Assembly: GCA_963707075.1 (NCBI GenBank)
Contig: CAVPOX010000002.1
Span: 62,001-126,000, forward strand
Source of the DNA: CAXMQZ01 sp963707075
Lineage (GTDB): Bacteria > Acidobacteriota > Thermoanaerobaculia > Multivoradales > JAHEKO01
DNA: 64,000 bases
Reading direction: 5' to 3'
Position numbers and translations under genes: made by a program. The notes under the pieces were generated by a model that saw only the letters and a list, made by a program, of their open reading frames with translations, was not told the DNA's origin and did no database searches. Every line of letters starts with the position of its first letter. The first letter of the stretch is position 1. Positions 52,702 through 61,557 of this stretch are shown here, in pieces.

Positions 52702-54060
52702 CTAGTCGGAGAGAGCCGTTCGTCCGAGGAGACTCTCGAGACAACGCCCGGCACGCCGCCGAATCTCGACGAGATCAAGTCGCTGCAGTTGACCATCCCG
52801 CACCAGAATGTCGCCACCGACGACAACGTGACGCACCGCTGCCCGCGACCCCCCAAACGCCAGGAGATCGTGTGGGTCGACTCGTGAAGCTCCCAATAGC
52901 TCGGCGCGATCAGTTGCCAGCACCAGCAGGTCAGCGGCCTTGCCAACCTCGACGGTCCCAACCTGCTCTTCCAGACCGATGGCCACGGCACCCTCGCTGG
53001 TCGCCAGGCGCAGAGCATCCAGACCACTGAAGGATTCGGGTCCGTTCTTGACTTGCTGCAGGAGGGCCGCCAGGCGGAGCTCCTCGAGAGCGTCGAGATC
53101 GTTGTTGCAGGCCGCTCCGTCGGCGCCAATGCCTACTGGCACACCAGCACTGCGAATCTTGACCACGTTGGCGATCCCCGATCCGAGTTTCAGGTTCGCA
53201 CTGGGACAGTGCACCACACTGAACCTCTCCCCTCGCACGCGGGTCAAGTGGGCATCGTTGAGCCATACACCGTGCGCGATCCGCAGATCCCGGCCGAGAA
53301 TGCCGCACTCGTCGAAGTAGCGGATCTCGTCCCGGCCGCCTTTGAGCGACTGTACCGTCACCGTCTCCTCTTCCTGTTCCAGTGCATGGGTGTGGACCGG
53401 CCATCCCCGTACTTCGGACAACTCCCTGATGCCGCTCCACAGGTCATCCGAGCAACTCAGGATAAACCTCGGATTCAGCAGGTATTGGAGTCGACCATCA
53501 TCGACACCATCAAACTCTTCACCGAGATCGAGCGTCCGGCTCAGGGCCTTGTCGGTCGACAGCCTCAGTGCATCCGGCAACCCCTCGCCGTCGTCCATCA
53601 GGCACATCCCCGCCAAAGCGCGCAGGCCTGAATCGCGGATAGCCTGCAGCAGCCCTCTGGCACCGGGTCCGAGACCAATGTCCTGAATCGTGGTGGTGCC
53701 ACCGAGAAGACACTCTGCCGCTCCGAGCAGGCCACACCAGTAAGCCGACTCGTCATCGTGGGCGGCCTCCAGGGGCCAGATGCGCTCTGCAAGCCAGGGC
53801 AGGAGCCGACGACCCTCGGCCAAACCGCGGAAAAAGGTCTGCCCCAGATGGACATGTCCCTGCACCAGGCCCGGTAGCACCCAGGAATCGCTGACGTCGA
53901 GAACGGCCCCGGTCTCGGGAGGATCGAGATCCTCACCGATCGCGTGAATCTTCCCGGCCTCCACCAGCACATCCGTCGCCGCCAGGACCGTGGCCTGCCG
54001 ATCCATGGTCAGCACGGTGCCACCCCGCAGCAGGAGACTTCGCGAGGTCAAGTCGCTCAA
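52702..54060 (-). CDS. Amidohydrolase of the AtzA/MtaD type (probable nucleoside deaminase or related)
   Basis: 452 residues, no signal peptide, normal length for the subfamily with S-adenosylhomocysteine/5'-methylthioadenosine deaminase (MtaD), guanine deaminase and chlorohydrolases. Metal ligands: HVHLGQ (HxH), HTHALEQ (His, with Glu), IAHGVWL (His) and GADGAACNN (Asp). The surrounding GCPS-type segment VVHCPSANLKLGSGIA fits the MtaD/AtzA group. It deaminates a heterocyclic amine in the cytoplasm; which one is not clear. The start is TTG at 54060 with GGGAGAA before it. It reads divergently from the fabH operon across 161 bp. Confidence 0.85.
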   Translation of the reverse strand: MSDLTSRSLLLRGGTVLTMDRQATVLAATDVLVEAGKIHAIGEDLDPPETGAVLDVSDSWVLPGLVQGHVHLGQTFFRGLAEGRRLLPWLAERIWPLEAAHDDESAYWCGLLGAAECLLGGTTTIQDIGLGPGARGLLQAIRDSGLRALAGMCLMDDGEGLPDALRLSTDKALSRTLDLGEEFDGVDDGRLQYLLNPRFILSCSDDLWSGIRELSEVRGWPVHTHALEQEEETVTVQSLKGGRDEIRYFDECGILGRDLRIAHGVWLNDAHLTRVRGERFSVVHCPSANLKLGSGIANVVKIRSAGVPVGIGADGAACNNDLDALEELRLAALLQQVKNGPESFSGLDALRLATSEGAVAIGLEEQVGTVEVGKAADLLVLATDRAELLGASRVDPHDLLAFGGSRAAVRHVVVGGDILVRDGQLQRLDLVEIRRRAGRCLESLLGRTALSD

Positions 54061-54221
54061 GGTCGTTCTCCCGGCGCCATCGGGTGGATTCTACACTCGC
54101 CCCATCTCTGCGCCCTGCCGGTGTTCTACAATCCCTCCTCGAGATGTCGTCGCCATGATCTCCTGTGAGTCAGACGGCATCCGATCGTGTGCGACATGTA
54201 ATCGAGAATGAGGGCGGGCAA

Positions 54222-55307
54222 ATGAGCGACAATCGAAGAACGATCATCGTGGGTACCGGGAGCTATATCCCGACCCGGACCGTCCACAACGACGATTTCG
54301 TGCCCAATGAGCTCTTCTCCGGTTACGGCGAACCCCTGGATCCTTCGAACAACGGCAATGTGGTCGAGAAATTCGAAGACATCACCAACATAGTCGAACG
54401 GCGCTATGTCACCGACGATCTGGTCGCTTCCGACATCGCCACCTTCGCCGCCGAGAATGCCTTGACGTCCTCGACGATCGACAGAGAGACCCTCGACTAC
54501 CTCATCGTGGCCCACAACTTCGGTGACGTGCGGGCCGACAACCCGAGGTCCGATTTCGTGCCCAGCCTGGCAGCGCGAGTCAAACAGAAGCTCGCGATCC
54601 ACAATCCCAGATGCATCGCCTATGACCTGCCGTTCGGATGTCCCGGGTGGTTGCAGGGGGTCATCCAGGCCGACTACTTTCTCAAATCCGGTGACGCCTC
54701 GCGTGCCCTGGTCATCGGGACCGAGACGCTCTCGCGGGTCTCGGATCCACACGACCGTGACAGCCTGCTCTACTCGGACGGGGCAGGATGCGCCATTCTG
54801 GAGGCTCGCGAGGGAGACGAGCGCGTGGGTGTCCTGTCGCATGCCGCCAGATCGGACACTCTCGAGCACGCTTCCCTGATGTGGATGGGTGCATCCTACA
54901 ACCCGGATCACGACGAACACGCGCTCTATCTCAAGATGCTGGGCCGCAAACTCTACGAATACGCGGTAACGACGGTTCCCAGCCTGGTCAAGGAGAGCCT
55001 CGACAAAGCGAAACTTAAGCTGGTGGACGTCCAGAAGGTGCTTATGCACCAAGCCAATGCCAGGATGAACGGAATGATCCTGAAGCGACTCTTCAAACAC
55101 GAGAACATAGCGGAGATCCCCAACGGCATCATGCCCATGACGATCTCTTTTCTCGGTAACAGCTCGGTCGCTACGATTCCCACCATCCTCGATCTGATCG
55201 TCCGTGGCAGGCTCGACGACCAGGAGCTCAAAACCGATGACATCGTCGTCTTCGCTGCTGTCGGCGCCGGGATGAACATCAACTCAGTCATCTATCGCTG
55301 GCCCTAG
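54222..55307 (+). CDS. 3-oxoacyl-ACP synthase III (FabH-like)
   Basis: 361 residues. Condensing enzyme of the thiolase fold with the KAS III triad: Cys in DLPFGCPGW, His in LMHQANARMN, Asn in FLGNSSVATIP. It condenses an acyl-CoA with malonyl-ACP, or in related ketoacyl synthases makes other beta-keto products. The Pro-Gly-Trp after the active Cys and an insert after the N-terminus (NELFSGYGEPLDPSNNGN) differ from canonical FabH, so a specialised role (starter unit, hydrocarbon or signal synthesis) is possible. ATG at 54222 with GAGGGCGGGC upstream; the longer start at 54165 is less likely. selD begins 10 bp later, so they form an operon. Confidence 0.85.
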   Translation: MSDNRRTIIVGTGSYIPTRTVHNDDFVPNELFSGYGEPLDPSNNGNVVEKFEDITNIVERRYVTDDLVASDIATFAAENALTSSTIDRETLDYLIVAHNFGDVRADNPRSDFVPSLAARVKQKLAIHNPRCIAYDLPFGCPGWLQGVIQADYFLKSGDASRALVIGTETLSRVSDPHDRDSLLYSDGAGCAILEAREGDERVGVLSHAARSDTLEHASLMWMGASYNPDHDEHALYLKMLGRKLYEYAVTTVPSLVKESLDKAKLKLVDVQKVLMHQANARMNGMILKRLFKHENIAEIPNGIMPMTISFLGNSSVATIPTILDLIVRGRLDDQELKTDDIVVFAAVGAGMNINSVIYRWP

Positions 55308-55317
55308 GACATCGATC

Positions 55318-56367
55318 ATGGCTCTATTCAAGAAGAGTTTTCGCCTCACCGACTGCGCCACAACCGGCGGCTGAGCGGCCAAGGTAGGTCCGGGGGACCT
55401 CACCGAAATGCTCGCCCCAATACTCCGGCTGTCGGCCGGCGACGACAGGATCCTCGTAGGTCCCGAGACGGCTGACGACGCAGGAGTCCTGCGCTTTCAG
55501 GGCACGGCACTTGTCGCTACCGTCGACTTCATCACCCCGGTGTGCGACGAACCCTACCGCTATGGCCGGGTGGCGGCGGCCAATTCCCTGTCCGATGTCT
55601 TCGCCATGGGAGGTCACCCCCTGTTCGCCTTGAATATCTGCTGCTTCCCAGAGAAGGGCGTCCCCGACATGGTCTTCAGCGAAATCTTGCGCGGCGCCGC
55701 CGAGACCGTCTACCAGGCTGGAGGTGTAATTCTGGGCGGGCACTCCGTCGGTGACGACGAGCTCAAGTTCGGCCTCTCGGTCGTGGGTCAGGTCGAACCG
55801 GATCAGCTCTGGGCCAATGCCAGTGCACAGGTGGGCGATCGACTCATCCTGACCAAACCGCTTGGGACCGGGGTGCTGATCAACGCCTACAAGATCCGCA
55901 AGCTCGACGCCAGTGGTCTGGAACCAGCCCTTCTGCAGATGGAGCGGCTCAACGCGGAAGCGACCCGTCTCGGGCAGCAACACGGAGTACATGCAGCTAC
56001 CGACATCACCGGTTTCGCTCTCGCCGGCCACGCCCTCGAAATGTCGAAGGCCTCGGGCGTGGGCATACGTATTCGGTTTGCCGACCTGCCTGTACACGAG
56101 GGTTTCTACGCCATGGTCCGCAAGGGCGTATCGACCAACTCGACTCGCGATAACGAAGCCAACGTCGAAACCCACTTCGAAGACCTGGCCAAGCTGAATC
56201 GGCAGCAGCGAGAGATCCTCTTCGACCCCCAGACTTCCGGGGGCCTGCTCCTTTCGACCCCAGCCGGGCAGGCCGATGCGCTGCTGGTCGCGCTGCGGAG
56301 CTCGGGCCATGAGGCAGCCGACATCGGCCAGGTCGTGGACGGACCGCCGCGGCTCGAAATCGTCTGA
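55318..56367 (+). CDS. selD: Selenide water dikinase SelD with selenocysteine at the active site (in-frame TGA)
   Basis: Makes selenophosphate from selenide and ATP, the donor for Sec-tRNA. Read through the TGA at 55372-55374 (codon 19), the protein is 349 residues and starts MALFKKSFRLTDCATTGG-Sec-AAKVGPGDL. The Sec takes the place of the catalytic Cys in the SelD motif GG-C/U-xxK, with the essential Lys22 three residues later. The rest is clearly SelD: DDAGVL, VATVDFITPVCDEP, ANSLSDVFAMGG, GGHSVGDDELKFGLSVVG, and DITGFALAGHALEMS. Without readthrough the first usable ATG would be at 55408, leaving out the active site. The cell must therefore have the Sec machinery (SelA/B/C), not in this window. 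Confidence 0.92.
55372..55404 (+). promoter_or_regulatory. Sec codon and bacterial SECIS-like hairpin in selD
   Basis: The TGA (55372-55374) is followed by a hairpin: AGGTCC (55386-55391), loop GGG (55392-55394), GGACCT (55395-55400). The stem lengthens with GGT (55383-55385) pairing to ACC (55402-55404) around a bulged C. The apical loop starts 17 bases after the TGA and is G-rich, as in bacterial SECIS elements bound by SelB. It lies inside the coding sequence, as is usual in bacteria. Confidence 0.78.
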
Positions 56368-56386
56368 GCTGGGTAGAAAGAGCCGC

Positions 56387-57442
56387 ATGACCCCACCAAC
56401 CTGCCTGCTCTATGGCGCCTATGGCTACACCGGCGAGCTCATCGCGCGCGAAGCGGTTCGTCGGGGTCTGCATCCCATTCTGGCTGGACGCAGTCCCGAG
56501 CAACTTGCAGTCCTGGCGCAGGAGCTAGGCCTGGAGTATCGGGCTTTTGGCCTCGACGATGCCACGGCGGTCCCGCCCGTGCTCGAGGACGTGGACGCGG
56601 TGCTGCACTGCGCCGGGCCCTTTGTGCGCACCAGTCGCGTCATGGTCGACGCCTGCCTGGAATCGAGCACCGACTACCTGGATATCACAGGTGAAATCGC
56701 AGTCTTCGAATCGGTGCTCGATCGACACACCGACGCCCGCGGGTCCGGTATCGTCCTGCTACCCGGGGTCGGACTCGATGTCGTGCCCAGTGACTGCCTC
56801 GCCGTCCACCTGGCGCAAGAGCTTCCGGACGCCACCCATCTCGAACTGGCGCTGGCAACGGTAGGCGGATCCATGAGTCGGGGCACGCTCAGCACCATGA
56901 TCGAAGCCCTGCCCCATGCCGGCGCGGAAAGGGTCGACGGCGAGATCGTGGTCCGCCCACCTGCCTTCGCTACCCGCGAGATCGACTTCTCTTGCGGCCG
57001 GCGCTGGACGATGACCATCCCCTGGGGTGACATCGCGACCGCCTACCGGTCCACCGGGATCCCGAACATCAGGGTCTACGCACAAGCCTCTCCAAGACGT
57101 ATCGCACGTCTGCGCCGAATTAGGCCTCTTCTCCCACTGCTCGGGAACAGGCACCTGAAGAACGCTCTGCAATGGACGATCCGCAAGCGAGTCACCGGAC
57201 CCACAGCAGAGGTCCGAGACTCGGCGCGCACCTACTTCTCGGGTCGGGTCCGCAACGGCTCTGGAGAGACTCGCGATGCGTTCCTGGAAGCCCCCGAGGG
57301 CTACAAGCTGACGGCGATGACCGCCGTGGATTGCCTGCAGCGCGTCCTGGATGGACAACTCGCGGCAGGGGCATGGACACCGGGAACCGCTTTCGGGCCC
57401 GACTTCATCACCACGTTTCCCGGTGTCTCTGCCAGCTGGTAG
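56387..57442 (+). CDS. Saccharopine-dehydrogenase-like NAD(P) oxidoreductase
   Basis: 351 residues. The Rossmann start LLYGAYGYTGELIARE gives the GxxGxTG nucleotide-binding motif typical of the trans-acting enoyl reductase / saccharopine dehydrogenase-like family. A second signature is HCAGPFVRTSRVMVDACL followed by YLDITGE. The true lysine-pathway enzyme has different substrate residues, so a general enoyl- or aldehyde-reductase role is more likely. It follows selD by 19 bp and may be in the same operon, with the KAS III at the front; a small lipid pathway (condense, then reduce) is a possible reading. Confidence 0.82.
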   Translation: MTPPTCLLYGAYGYTGELIAREAVRRGLHPILAGRSPEQLAVLAQELGLEYRAFGLDDATAVPPVLEDVDAVLHCAGPFVRTSRVMVDACLESSTDYLDITGEIAVFESVLDRHTDARGSGIVLLPGVGLDVVPSDCLAVHLAQELPDATHLELALATVGGSMSRGTLSTMIEALPHAGAERVDGEIVVRPPAFATREIDFSCGRRWTMTIPWGDIATAYRSTGIPNIRVYAQASPRRIARLRRIRPLLPLLGNRHLKNALQWTIRKRVTGPTAEVRDSARTYFSGRVRNGSGETRDAFLEAPEGYKLTAMTAVDCLQRVLDGQLAAGAWTPGTAFGPDFITTFPGVSASW

Positions 57443-57444
57443 CC

Positions 57445-59211
57445 CTAGTCGAACTCGACTCGCACCGTCGCGATCGCCTTCTGGCCGCGGAAACGCATCA
57501 CCGCGGCGATCGCTTCACCCATCAGCCAGAAAGCGAGAACGAGCAGCACCAGCCCGACAATGAAGAGAATGCTGCCCCCTTCCTCCCATTGGCTGTAGAA
57601 GTCTCGCAAATTGGAAAACATGGCCGCAATCGTCGAGACCGCCATGAAGACCATGGGCACTGCCGTGAACCAGGGATTCTTGCCGCGCTGATAGAGATAG
57701 AGGCTGACGGCCAGCAGCGCCAACCCGGCCAGGAGCTGATTGGTCGTGCCGAAGAGCCGCCAGAGCGCCAGGCCGGCCGGCTTGCCGCCGATCTTGTAGA
57801 AAGCGAAGAATGCAATCACGATGACCGCCAGCGTCGAGCTGACGAATCGGTTGTCGAGAATACGCAGGCGCAGGGTCTCACCGATTTCCGAGATGTTGAA
57901 GCGCAGCAAACGGGTGGCCGAATCGAGTGTGGTCAGGGCAAACGAAACGACGACAACCGCGACGAAGGCAGTCGCCACCTTGTGGCTGACGAACCCGAGT
58001 TTCTCGATGAACTGGGCCGCACCTGTAATGAAGACTCCCACCTGCTGGCCCAAAGACTGCATCGACCCCCAGGACCGGTAGGTATCGGCCCAGACCTCCG
58101 CAGCTGAGTACCCGCCAGCGCCCAGCACACCGGCTGTGCAGGCAAGCACCGCGAGCAGTCCGAGCAGGGATTCTCCAATCATGCCGCCGTATCCGATGAA
58201 GCGGGCATCCGTCTCCTTGTCGATCTGCTTGGCGGTCGTCCCGGAAGCCACCAGGGAATGGAAACCACTCGCCGCGCCGCAGGCGATGATGATGAACACG
58301 AATGGGTAGAAGCTCGGCGCTCCCTCGGGATGGGCACGAAAAGCGGGAGCCGCGAACTCCGGGCGCCAGACAAAAACGCCCAGATAGCTCAGCGCCAGCC
58401 CCAGGTACAGGAGGAGCGAGTTCAAGAAATCTCGTGCCTGCAACAGACTCCAAACCGGCAGTACCGAGGCGACGAATGAATAGACCAGTAGAACGACGAT
58501 CCAGGTCGACTGGGAAGGCCAGGTCGCAGCCTCCATCCATAGCAGGGGCCACCGCAGGCCGCCCCAGACCCCCAGCAACATCAACACAAAGCCGACGAGT
58601 GTCAGGGGCCCCAGTGGGAAATTCTTCCTGTAAAGCAGGTACCCCATCGCCATGGCGATCGCGATGAGCACCGCCGAGGGAAAGACCGCAGTGGGAAAGG
58701 AAGAGGGATCCGCCATCGGCTCGTTCGGATCCCAGAGCTCGGTGATCGAGAACATCACCGCGATCACATAAACGAAGACCCCCATGGCCAGGGCGATGCC
58801 GAAGAAGATAATCAGATGGAAGAGGGTCTTGGCCCGCGAGCCGATAATCCCCTCGGTAACCTTGCCGATCGACATCCCCCTCGCGCGCATACTGACAACG
58901 AGCGAACCGAAGTCGTGAACGCACCCGACGAAGATGGCGCCGAGAACGACCCAGAGCATCGCTGGCAACCAACCCCAAATGACCGCCACCGCCGGTCCCA
59001 ACATTGGTGAAAGTCCGGTGATCGATGCCCAGTGGTGACCGAAGAGAACGAACCGGTTCGTGGGAACATAGTCGACCCCATCTTGCAACTCGTGAGCCGG
59101 AGTGACCGCCGCGGGATCGAGCTCGAAGAGCTTGCGCGCCAGCTTGCGGGAGTAAAACGTGTATCCGAGAAAGTAACCCAAAAAGCAGAAGGCAGTAACG
59201 ATGGCGGTCAT
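57445..59211 (-). CDS. cstA: CstA-type carbon starvation / peptide or pyruvate transporter
   Basis: 588 residues and about 15 membrane helices. The CstA signature is clear: TNRFVLFGHHWASITGLSPMLGPA-type stretch near 50 (split here as FGHHWASITG and GPAVAVIWGWLPA), FHSLVASGTTAKQI in the middle, and RLFGTTNQLLAGLALLAVS near the end. CstA proteins move peptides or pyruvate across the inner membrane during starvation. ATG at 59211 lies 139 bp from the divergent amidohydrolase. It converges on the saccharopine-like gene with 2 bp between the stops. Confidence 0.93.
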   Translation of the reverse strand: MTAIVTAFCFLGYFLGYTFYSRKLARKLFELDPAAVTPAHELQDGVDYVPTNRFVLFGHHWASITGLSPMLGPAVAVIWGWLPAMLWVVLGAIFVGCVHDFGSLVVSMRARGMSIGKVTEGIIGSRAKTLFHLIIFFGIALAMGVFVYVIAVMFSITELWDPNEPMADPSSFPTAVFPSAVLIAIAMAMGYLLYRKNFPLGPLTLVGFVLMLLGVWGGLRWPLLWMEAATWPSQSTWIVVLLVYSFVASVLPVWSLLQARDFLNSLLLYLGLALSYLGVFVWRPEFAAPAFRAHPEGAPSFYPFVFIIIACGAASGFHSLVASGTTAKQIDKETDARFIGYGGMIGESLLGLLAVLACTAGVLGAGGYSAAEVWADTYRSWGSMQSLGQQVGVFITGAAQFIEKLGFVSHKVATAFVAVVVVSFALTTLDSATRLLRFNISEIGETLRLRILDNRFVSSTLAVIVIAFFAFYKIGGKPAGLALWRLFGTTNQLLAGLALLAVSLYLYQRGKNPWFTAVPMVFMAVSTIAAMFSNLRDFYSQWEEGGSILFIVGLVLLVLAFWLMGEAIAAVMRFRGQKAIATVRVEFD

Positions 59212-59350
59212 GATCGCGCCCTAGAATACCCCACCAACGTTGCCGCGACAGACGGTAGCTGATAAAACTTCCCGGAACCCGAGGGTGAGCGCTCCCCACA
59301 CCGGAGCCCATTTGAATCCACTCGAACTCTGTGACGTGAGGGAACGCGGA

Positions 59351-60982
59351 ATGCTTCGACCCACCTGCCGACGACGCATCACCCAACGTAGTCTCATCGT
59401 GTTGCTGATTCTCGGAGTCGCCGTTCCCGGTCTCTGGGCGCAAGAGGACGATTCCATCCCGCCGGCACCGCCCAGAGCAGAGGGCGAGGGGCCATTCGGC
59501 CGACTGATCCTGCGGGGAGGAACGCTGATTTCCGGCACCGGCTCACCCCCGATCGGACCTGTCGACATCATTATCGAAGGCAACCGAATCATCGATATCA
59601 AGGGGGTCGGCGTGCCTGGACTTCCCATCGATCCCGCCAAACGCCCAGAGATTGGCGAGGACGGTCGCGAGCTCGATGTCGAGGGCATGTTCATCCTGCC
59701 CGGCTTTATCGACATGCACGCACACATGGGAGGCAAACAGCAAGGGACCCCGGCCGAATACGTCTTCAAGTTGTGGCTCGGGCATGGCATTACCAGCATC
59801 CGGGATCCCGGCAGCGGCAACGGCCTGGACTGGGTTCTCGATCACAAGCGTCAGAGCGAGGCCAATGCGATTACCGCACCCCGAATAAACCCCTACCTGT
59901 TCTTTGGGGCAGAGCGCGAGGAACCCTTTACCACTCCGGATCAAGCCCGGGCCTGGGTACGTGACATCGCGGCCCGGGGCGCCATGGGGGTCAAGTTCTT
60001 CGGCTATCGACCCGACATCATGGAAGCCGCACTGGATGAAGCCGGGAAGCTGGGTCTCGGCTCCGCGTGCCACCACGCCCAACTCTCGGTAACCCAGGTC
60101 AATGTGCTCGACACCGCGCGGTGGGGTCTTACCTCTATGGAACATTGGTACGGACTGCCGGAGGCGCTCTTTGCCGACCGGGTCATCCAGGACTATCCGC
60201 TCGACTACAACTACGCTGACGAGCAGGACCGCTTCGGTCAAGCGGGTCGCCTCTGGAAGCAGGCGGCTGCCCCGGGAAGCGAGCGCTGGAATGCGGTAAT
60301 GGAAGAGCTCCTGGCGCTCGATTTCACCCTCGATCCCACCCTGACCATCTATGAGGCGAGCCGGGACTTGATGCGGGTGCGCCGCGACGAGTGGCACGAC
60401 CAGTACACTTTGCCCTCGCTCTGGCGTTGGTTCGAACCCAATCGAGATGCGCATGGCTCCTACTGGTTCAATTGGAGTACCGCAGACGAGATAGCCTGGA
60501 AAGAGAACTATCGGCTATGGATGACTTTCCTCAACGAGTACAAGAACCGCGGTGGTCGAGTCACCACCGGCTCCGACTCGGGATACATCTACAAGATCTA
60601 CGGCTTCGGCTTCATCCGCGAGCTCGAGTTGCTGCAGGAAGCCGGTTTCCACCCTCTCGAGGTCATCCGCTCAGCGACCCTGCTCGGCGCCGAGGCCCTG
60701 GGGCAGTCCGATCAGATTGGCTCGGTGGAGCCAGGCAAATTGGCGGATCTGGTAATCGTAGAGGAGAACCCGTTGGAGAATCTGAAAGTGCTCTACGGGA
60801 CGGGCGCCATCAAGGTGGATGAGGCCAACCAGGCCGTTCGGGTGGGTGGTGTGCGCTACACCATCAAGGATGGCATCATCTTCGATGCCAGACAGCTGTT
60901 GGCCGATGTCCGAGCCATCGTGGAGAAGGCCAAACTGGAGGAGGGGTTCACCCTCACCCAACCCGGAATCGACGCCCCGTAG
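59351..60982 (+). CDS. Secreted amidohydrolase-family protein
   Basis: 543 residues with a signal peptide after an Arg-rich start (hydrophobic LIVLLILGVAVPGLWAQ). The amidohydrolase (TIM-barrel) core has the first metal pair HAHMGG, a lysine in the segment MGVKFFGYRPD, His in SACHHAQLS, His in MEHWYGLPEAL, and the final Asp in TTGSDSGYI. The composite layout, with LILRGGTLISGTG and GKLADLVIVEENPLENL, fits imidazolonepropionase- or dipeptidase-like secreted members of the family. Substrate not identified. ATG 59351 was chosen because the upstream segment reads into the divergent region. Confidence 0.88.
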   Translation: MLRPTCRRRITQRSLIVLLILGVAVPGLWAQEDDSIPPAPPRAEGEGPFGRLILRGGTLISGTGSPPIGPVDIIIEGNRIIDIKGVGVPGLPIDPAKRPEIGEDGRELDVEGMFILPGFIDMHAHMGGKQQGTPAEYVFKLWLGHGITSIRDPGSGNGLDWVLDHKRQSEANAITAPRINPYLFFGAEREEPFTTPDQARAWVRDIAARGAMGVKFFGYRPDIMEAALDEAGKLGLGSACHHAQLSVTQVNVLDTARWGLTSMEHWYGLPEALFADRVIQDYPLDYNYADEQDRFGQAGRLWKQAAAPGSERWNAVMEELLALDFTLDPTLTIYEASRDLMRVRRDEWHDQYTLPSLWRWFEPNRDAHGSYWFNWSTADEIAWKENYRLWMTFLNEYKNRGGRVTTGSDSGYIYKIYGFGFIRELELLQEAGFHPLEVIRSATLLGAEALGQSDQIGSVEPGKLADLVIVEENPLENLKVLYGTGAIKVDEANQAVRVGGVRYTIKDGIIFDARQLLADVRAIVEKAKLEEGFTLTQPGIDAP

Positions 60983-61059
60983 TCCGCCTCGACGCCCGGT
61001 AGCTGGCAAAGCCGAATTCGCGATCCGTGCCCAAAAGCACCCCGTCGCCAGAGGATCTT

Positions 61060-61557
61060 CTAGATGGGGGCCGGCTGACGGGGATCGGGGTCGCGCAGAA
61101 CCTTCTCCGACTGCTCTTCACGGAACTTGCGAAGCGCCTCGCCGATGCCGGGATGATCGGTGGCCAGGATCGACGCCGCGAAGAGCGCGGCGTTGACCGC
61201 ACCGGCCTTGCCGACGGCAAAAGTCGCCACCGGGATGCCGGCCGGCATCTGTACCATTGAAAGCAGCGAGTCGATCCCCTGAAGCTTCGATTCCATCGGA
61301 ATGCCCAGGACCGGCTTGGCGGTCTGAGCGGCCATGACGCCTGCCAGGTGAGCTGCCATCCCGGCCGCGCCGATAAACACTTCGGCGCCACCGGCCTCCA
61401 TCTCCGTCATGTAGGTCGTCAGAGCATCCGGCGTGCGGTGTGCCGATAGAATCCGGACGTCGTGAGGAACACCCAGGTGCTCGAGAGTCTTGACACAGTG
61501 CTCCATAGCACCCCAATCGGAACGAGATCCCATGATCACGCAAACTAGAGCTTCCAT
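61060..61557 (-). CDS. purE: N5-carboxyaminoimidazole ribonucleotide mutase
   Basis: Converts N5-CAIR to CAIR in purine synthesis. 165 residues, normal for class I PurE. Motifs: MGSRSDW at the start, SAHRTPD near residue 40, and GAAGMAAHLAGVMAAQT with the catalytic loop and KPVLGIP. No purK is next to it. The ATG shares two bases with the divergent sulfatase start (CATGG at 61555-61559), so the two 5' ends cannot be separated and their promoters must lie inside each other's coding sequence. Confidence 0.95.
   Translation of the reverse strand: MEALVCVIMGSRSDWGAMEHCVKTLEHLGVPHDVRILSAHRTPDALTTYMTEMEAGGAEVFIGAAGMAAHLAGVMAAQTAKPVLGIPMESKLQGIDSLLSMVQMPAGIPVATFAVGKAGAVNAALFAASILATDHPGIGEALRKFREEQSEKVLRDPDPRQPAPI

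Noticed and set aside
55408..56367. Short selD beginning at ATG 55408
   Set aside because: It would lack the catalytic Cys/Sec and the essential lysine, and the upstream frame has a conserved SelD N-terminus reading through TGA.
59212..59350. TATTCT box close to the cstA start as a leaderless promoter
   Set aside because: It lies only about a dozen bases from the ATG and its -35 match is poor, so I could not support it.
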